Positions 59,639-64,000 of a DNA stretch of 64,000 nt are shown here, one piece after another. Every line of letters begins with the position of its first letter. Position 1 is the first letter of the stretch. The stretch spans positions 310,001 to 374,000 of the forward strand of contig JAMXBD010000962.1 of the NCBI GenBank assembly GCA_024138025.1, given 5' to 3'. The DNA comes from Combretum micranthum. Taxonomy: Eukaryota; Streptophyta; Magnoliopsida; Myrtales; Combretaceae. The notes below the pieces were generated by a model. That model made no database searches. It was not told where the DNA came from and worked only from the letters and a program-made list of their open reading frames with translations. The position numbers and the translations under genes are program-made.

Positions 59639-60106
59639 CTAATTTTTTGTGCCATACATAAATGTATCATTCATAGTCAAAAAACAACATTCAACATTCA
59701 TATCAGATGGAGTAATTAAATATACATTTCTTTTTCTATATCCTTCAAACAATTTAATTCCATCAGAATTATATGCAAAACATTTGTTTTTCTCAAAGTT
59801 CATTTGATATCCTTTGTCACATAATTGACTTATACTTAATAGATTGTGTTTTAATCCTTTAACTAATGAAACATTTTCAATCATATATGGGGGATAACCA
59901 ATTGTACCTGTTCCAATGATTTTACCACGGCTATTATCACCAAATCTTACATACCCTTTTTCTTTCCAAACTATGCTAGTGAACAAGGTAGGATCTCCTG
60001 TCATATGACCTGAACATCCACTGTCCAAGTACCATGTTCCTTTTATTTTTGCTCCTTGTTCCTGCAATAAAAAATAAGGTATTAAACCTTTTAGGAACCC
60101 AAACAA
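59639..60106 (-). CDS. Sirevirus protease and gag-pre-integrase region
   Basis: Minus strand, one open frame of 155 codons. WYLDSGCSGHMTGD carries the aspartic protease triad D-S-G (around 60017-60025). VRFGDNSRGKIIGTGTIGYP and LKHNLLSISQLCDKGYQMNF follow, the usual blocks between protease and integrase in copia pol. The protease would cleave the gag-pol precursor in the particle. Confidence 0.9.
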   Translation of the reverse strand: MFGFLKGLIPYFLLQEQGAKIKGTWYLDSGCSGHMTGDPTLFTSIVWKEKGYVRFGDNSRGKIIGTGTIGYPPYMIENVSLVKGLKHNLLSISQLCDKGYQMNFEKNKCFAYNSDGIKLFEGYRKRNVYLITPSDMNVECCFLTMNDTFMYGTKN

Positions 60107-60179
60107 ACTTGGGTCCTTGATAAGTCAAGCTCGTTTTATCTTGCTTCTTAACTTGATATGAACTGAGCTTGTTTCTTTT

Positions 60180-61909
60180 ATAGAAACAATATTTTTCAAT
60201 ATGACCTACTTTATTACAAAATGAACATGCATATGGTTGTTGATAATACCTTTGATTTCCTCTTTTATAATTATAATGTGTCGGATAATCATTATAAGCA
60301 TACCTGTACCTTCTGGTGTATCTTCTGTTGGATAGCTTGGTTGAACATACCTTCTGATGTACCTTCTGCTGTTACTGTTCTTGCTTTTCTCGTTATGGAC
60401 AGCAGCTTGATTATTCGTTGGTTTGTTTTCTTTCACAAAAATCGTCTTTTTCATATTGTTTGATGAATTTTCAGATTCATATCCTAACCCATGTTTGATA
60501 AAAGGTGGTCTTTGATTCCCAATTAACATGTTCAACTTCTTATCACTTTCATTAAATTTGTTGAACGTGTTCTTTATCGATTGAGAAAGATCTTCAACCC
60601 TTCCTTTTAATTCTTTAATTTCGGTTTTCAAAACTTCATTTTCCTTTTTGACACCGTCAGTTTTCACAAACAACTTCTCATTTCATTTTTCAAAATATCA
60701 TTTTCATCAATAAGAAGTTTATTAGTTTGACGCAAAACATCCTTTTCATTCTTAAGAGCTTTATTTTCTACTTCTAATTTCGTGATTTTTACATCTGCCC
60801 TTTTTAATGCTTTAAGTAACTTCTTCATTTCGGAATAAATGTCGTTTTCATTTATATCTTCTTCGGAATCAGAATGTACCTCAGATGCAGCCATCAAGCA
60901 CAAATTTGCTTCTTCTTCATTGTCACTTGTATCTTCTGATTCACCTTCTGATTCATCAAGGTCACTCCATGTCGCCATCATAGCACGGCTTTTCTTCTTG
61001 AATTTTTTCATTTTCTTTTTCAATACAGGACATTCGTATTTGATGTGACCAGGTTGTTTGCATTCGTAACACACGAGTTCCTTCTTTTCTTTCTTTTCTT
61101 CTTTTTCTTTGTAATTCTTTCCTGCACTTGCTTTGTTAGTTTATTGAAATTATTATATTTCTTACCTTTGAAAACTTGCTCAATCTTCTTGCAAGCATTC
61201 CAATGTTTTCCTCCATGTTGTCATCATCGGAATCAATTTCATCATTTGTGATTTTCCTTGCTTTGAAAGCTATTGCTCTTGAGCTTCCTTCGGCTTCTTC
61301 AGTTGTGTTAATGTGTGACTCATAAGCTAATAGTTTCTCTCTTAGTTGACTAAGAGTTAGCTTGTTCAGGTCTTGGGCTTCTTCAATTGCTGTCTTTTTA
61401 GCATCCCATGACTTTGGCAATATTCTGAGTATTTCCTGACTAAATCAGAATCATCCATTTTCTTTCCAAGAGAAGTTAGTTCATTAGTTATAGCAGTAAA
61501 ACGATTAAAAGCTTCTTTATTTTCTCTTCAGGTTTGATCTTAAATAATCATATTGTTGCAACAAAGAATTAATCTTTGTTTCCTTAATAGTATTAGTTCC
61601 TTCATAAGTGTTGGATAATGTATCCCAAATTTCTTTTGCAGTTCACAAGAAGAAATTAAATAGAATTCAGAAGGAGCTATAGTAGTGAGTAAGAGATTCT
61701 TAGCCTTATTGTTTTTCTCAATGTGCTTCAATGTTCATCAGTAAAACTGCCATCTTCATTCATAACCACTTGTGTGTCTCCAAAAAAATCACCTGCCAAG
61801 ATGCATAATCATTAGCCTTTATGTAGGTAGACATGCGCATTTTCCAATATAGATAATTTGTTCCATCAAAATATGGAGCTCGATTGATAGCAATGTTATT
61901 ATCAGCCAT
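60180..61909 (-). CDS. Sirevirus gag with two zinc knuckles
   Basis: Minus strand, start codon at 61909 (MADNNIAINRAPYFDGTNYL), 32 bases from the PBS. The capsid region (61136-61909, broken frames) includes YWKMRMSTYIKANDY and LNKLTLSQLREKLLAYESH. A CCHC knuckle, CYECKQPGHIKYEC, lies at 61029-61073. Then come an acidic stretch (SDLDESEGESEDTSDNEEE) and a long coiled coil rich in Lys/Glu/Leu (60560-60860). A second CCHC knuckle, CSFCNKVGHIEKYC, lies at 60186-60227. Gag packages the RNA into particles. A second knuckle and a coiled-coil gag extension fit Sireviruses. Confidence 0.85.
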
Positions 61910-61940
61910 TTGAAAAGATCACTCAAAAATAGATGAGAAC

Positions 61941-61953
61941 CGCTCTGATACCA
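61941..61953 (-). other. Primer binding site of the Sirevirus (initiator tRNA-Met)
   Basis: Minus-strand TGGTATCAGAGCG begins two bases after the LTR end. It is an exact match to the common plant PBS complementary to initiator tRNA-Met. Confidence 0.9.
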
Positions 61954-61955
61954 AT

Positions 61956-63473
61956 TGTTGGTCCCGAAATGATAACCAAGAGGGGGGGTGAATTGGTTAT
62001 AATACTTTGTTTTGAAAATTTTATACAAATTTTCAACACTTGGTTATACTACTAAAATGGCTTTTGAACTTTATAAAATAAATGAATTTTGATGTATAAC
62101 TTCTTTAAAAAATAAATCAAAATAATCCTATATAAATAATCTCACGAAAATGTAAACTCAAGTTTGAAAACTTTCTTCCGGAACTTCTGACCAACTCTCT
62201 GACTCAGAACAATAAGAACAATACTCTCTGATTACCTTCTGACCGACAAACAAATGCAATAAAACAAATTAAAATTGCACTAATTAAAGAGAGATGAGTA
62301 AGAGAGAAATGCAAAACGAATTATAGAGGTTCCGCCTTGAGCGTCAATCCTCTCTTCCAGCTCCAAGCCAGGGTCACCGGTAATCCACACCGGTTTTGTT
62401 CCACTAATCCAATCAATAAGAATAGTTACAAGAAGTTCACAATTCACTCAGCTTGATTCTCTTAACAACCAATCTACTGAGCCTACTTGCAACTCACAAT
62501 CACTCAAAAATAATTCAGCAAAATCTGAGGAAAATATAGTAAAGATCCTCGACGTTTTTGATCAATCCAAATGAACAATAAAAATATGACAGTAATTTCG
62601 CTCTTGAATGCTTTTGAATTTTCGTTTTCTTTCTTCTTGTGTGCTTCTTTCTGTTTTGAAGTTGTTCGTATATATTTGTTCTCTTCGACAATTGAAAACA
62701 ATCTGCCGTTCCAGATAAACTTCATTTCCTGATCTTTCGCAAAATTAAAGATGATTCCTGATATTTCGAATACAAAATCTCTTCAAGTCTATCTGCACTT
62801 GTATTTGAATATTTGAACATCTGATAGGCTTCCTTGAGATTGAGATAACTTCAGATCTTGCATAAAAATCTCAAAACAAACAAATTCAAATATTCTTCTT
62901 GTTAATCACGTCTTGAATCTGTTCAAAATATCACGTCTGAAATATTTATTTTTCGAATTTCCTGGTTCATAAGTTTTGAAATTCAACTGATTTCCGACAA
63001 GCTCCTGAAATCTTGTATATGTATTAAAAATTCGAACATTATTTGTATAATCTTATTCCAATTTAATTTTCAAATCACTTAGATTTTCTCAAATTATTTT
63101 AGTTTAAATAAAATAATAATACCCTGTGGATTATGAACCAACTTTTGTGAAACAGATTAAATATATTTCCCAAATATATTCAATCATTGGAGCTAGGTCT
63201 TCATCATATCAAATAACATGTTTTTCTTCATATCATACCTTCTGACATTCCTTCTGTCTTTTATCTGTTTACTTGTTCATAACTAACGTTCCTTCTGCCG
63301 AAGCTTCTGACTATTCATTTTTCCTTCTGCTAAACCTTCTGCTATTTGTTATAAAAAATTCGAATCCTCTTGAATAAACTTTCTGGATAACTTTCTGACA
63401 AAACATAACTTAAGATAATCGTTATTTCATTACTTTTGTTATCATCAAAATCCTTGATTGAGAGAAACCAACA
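61956..63473 (-). repeat. 5' LTR of the Sirevirus
   Basis: 1518 bp, the partner of 52955-54533. In the outer ~750 bp it differs by about fourteen small indels, nearly all deletions here; I saw no substitution. The inner ~720 bp are identical. Confidence 0.92.
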
Positions 63474-64000
63474 GTTAGCATTTTTTTTCCTTAATCCGTG
63501 AATGCTTTCTATTAACCTTTTTCCACATTCCATCAGTGAAAAATAAAAGAACAGTTACTCAAAGCAATTGGTCTTTACTATAAATTCGGGGCTTCCGCAC
63601 TTGTTTAATTTTGTTCATTGTGCCCTAATCTCATGCATGAGATGTTGAATTTATTAATATGTATATCTTTGATTTTTCCAACACCATCACCACTATAGTG
63701 GAGTGTTTATCTCTAGATGTGCACTCTATTGTACTTGAAGCATGATAAAGACAGAATACATATCAAAGTACCACAATAATGTTGCTTATATATAGATATT
63801 TAATGCGTAATCATATGCATAAATATAGGTGGTAGTTATTTCAAAAATTACCTATTGTATACTAAAATTATTTCTTGTTAATATTTGCTTGAATAAGATA
63901 GGACTAAATAATAACCAATATGCAGCAATAAAATTGCGATTTTAACAATACATGAAATGATAGATGTCCAAATGTATGTTGTAATAACAATTGTGATGCA
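63474..64000. other. Right-hand flank, no feature recognised
   Basis: AT-rich DNA running to the window edge, with no gene or element end that I can support. Confidence 0.5.

Larger units (their letters stand above)
52955..63473 (-). mobile_element. Ty1/copia Sirevirus with env-like ORF, structurally complete
   Basis: A 10.5 kb element on the minus strand. Both LTRs are near-identical; PBS and PPT sit in place; the order is gag, protease, integrase, RT, RNase H, then an env-like ORF before the 3' LTR. That order, the pol type, the ATTGGTATCAGAGCG PBS and the ATCAAAAAGGGGAGAATGTT junction are typical of Sireviruses (SIRE/Maximus). LTR similarity says it inserted recently. No 5-bp target duplication is visible (AAAGG on the left, GTTAG on the right). 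Frames are broken in many places by one-base shifts. Confidence 0.9.

Overview
The window looks like AT-rich, repeat-dense nuclear DNA of a flowering plant. I recognise one ordinary host gene, a member of the NRT1/PTR (NPF) transporter family with four exons. Most of the rest is LTR retrotransposon sequence of several lineages, nested in each other, plus minisatellites, simple repeats and small non-autonomous elements. Nothing in the sequence identifies the species.

Layout. 1-4.3 kb: a decayed minus-strand coding fragment related to the env-like ORF of the 53-63 kb element, split by a 3.7 kb solo LTR (159-3845). 4.3-5.9 kb: non-coding, with (CT)n and a 33-G run. 5.9-8.3 kb: an irregular minisatellite built on the word CCTACCACTTT, split by a ~0.8 kb insert. 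8.3-17.9 kb: a three-level nest, in which an LTR-like fragment holds a + strand solo LTR (9306-17527, TSD TTTAG), which holds a - strand solo LTR (10152-14506, TSD CACTT). 17.9-20.9 kb: probable Athila/Tat-type LTR remnant with an unusual GC-richer core. 21.8 kb: a Tourist-like MITE. 22.3-30.4 kb: a broken minus-strand Ty3 chromovirus-like element, split by another solo LTR (23785-27566, TSD CTAGT). 33.2-43.7 kb: a minus-strand element with two ~2.1-2.2 kb LTRs and a gag-only coding region. It carries a 980-bp palindromic, tRNA-related composite element (37803-38782, TSD TTATA). 44.2-48.6 kb: the NPF2-like transporter gene. 49.2-52.2 kb: a ~1.2 kb sequence present twice in tandem. 53.0-63.5 kb: a minus-strand Ty1/copia element of Sirevirus type with both LTRs, PBS, PPT, gag, pol and an env-like ORF.

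Two points stand out. First, four long LTRs (3.7-4.4 kb) of one superfamily occur without any internal region; three have perfect 5-bp target duplications, which is the signature of solo LTRs. Second, the two LTRs of the Sirevirus differ in my reading only by about fourteen small indels and a 60-G run, with no substitution. That pattern suggests consensus errors, so the frameshifts in the Sirevirus and in the NPF gene may not all be real.

I found no clearly new protein system. The most unusual structure is the head-to-head tRNA-related palindrome at 37.8-38.8 kb.
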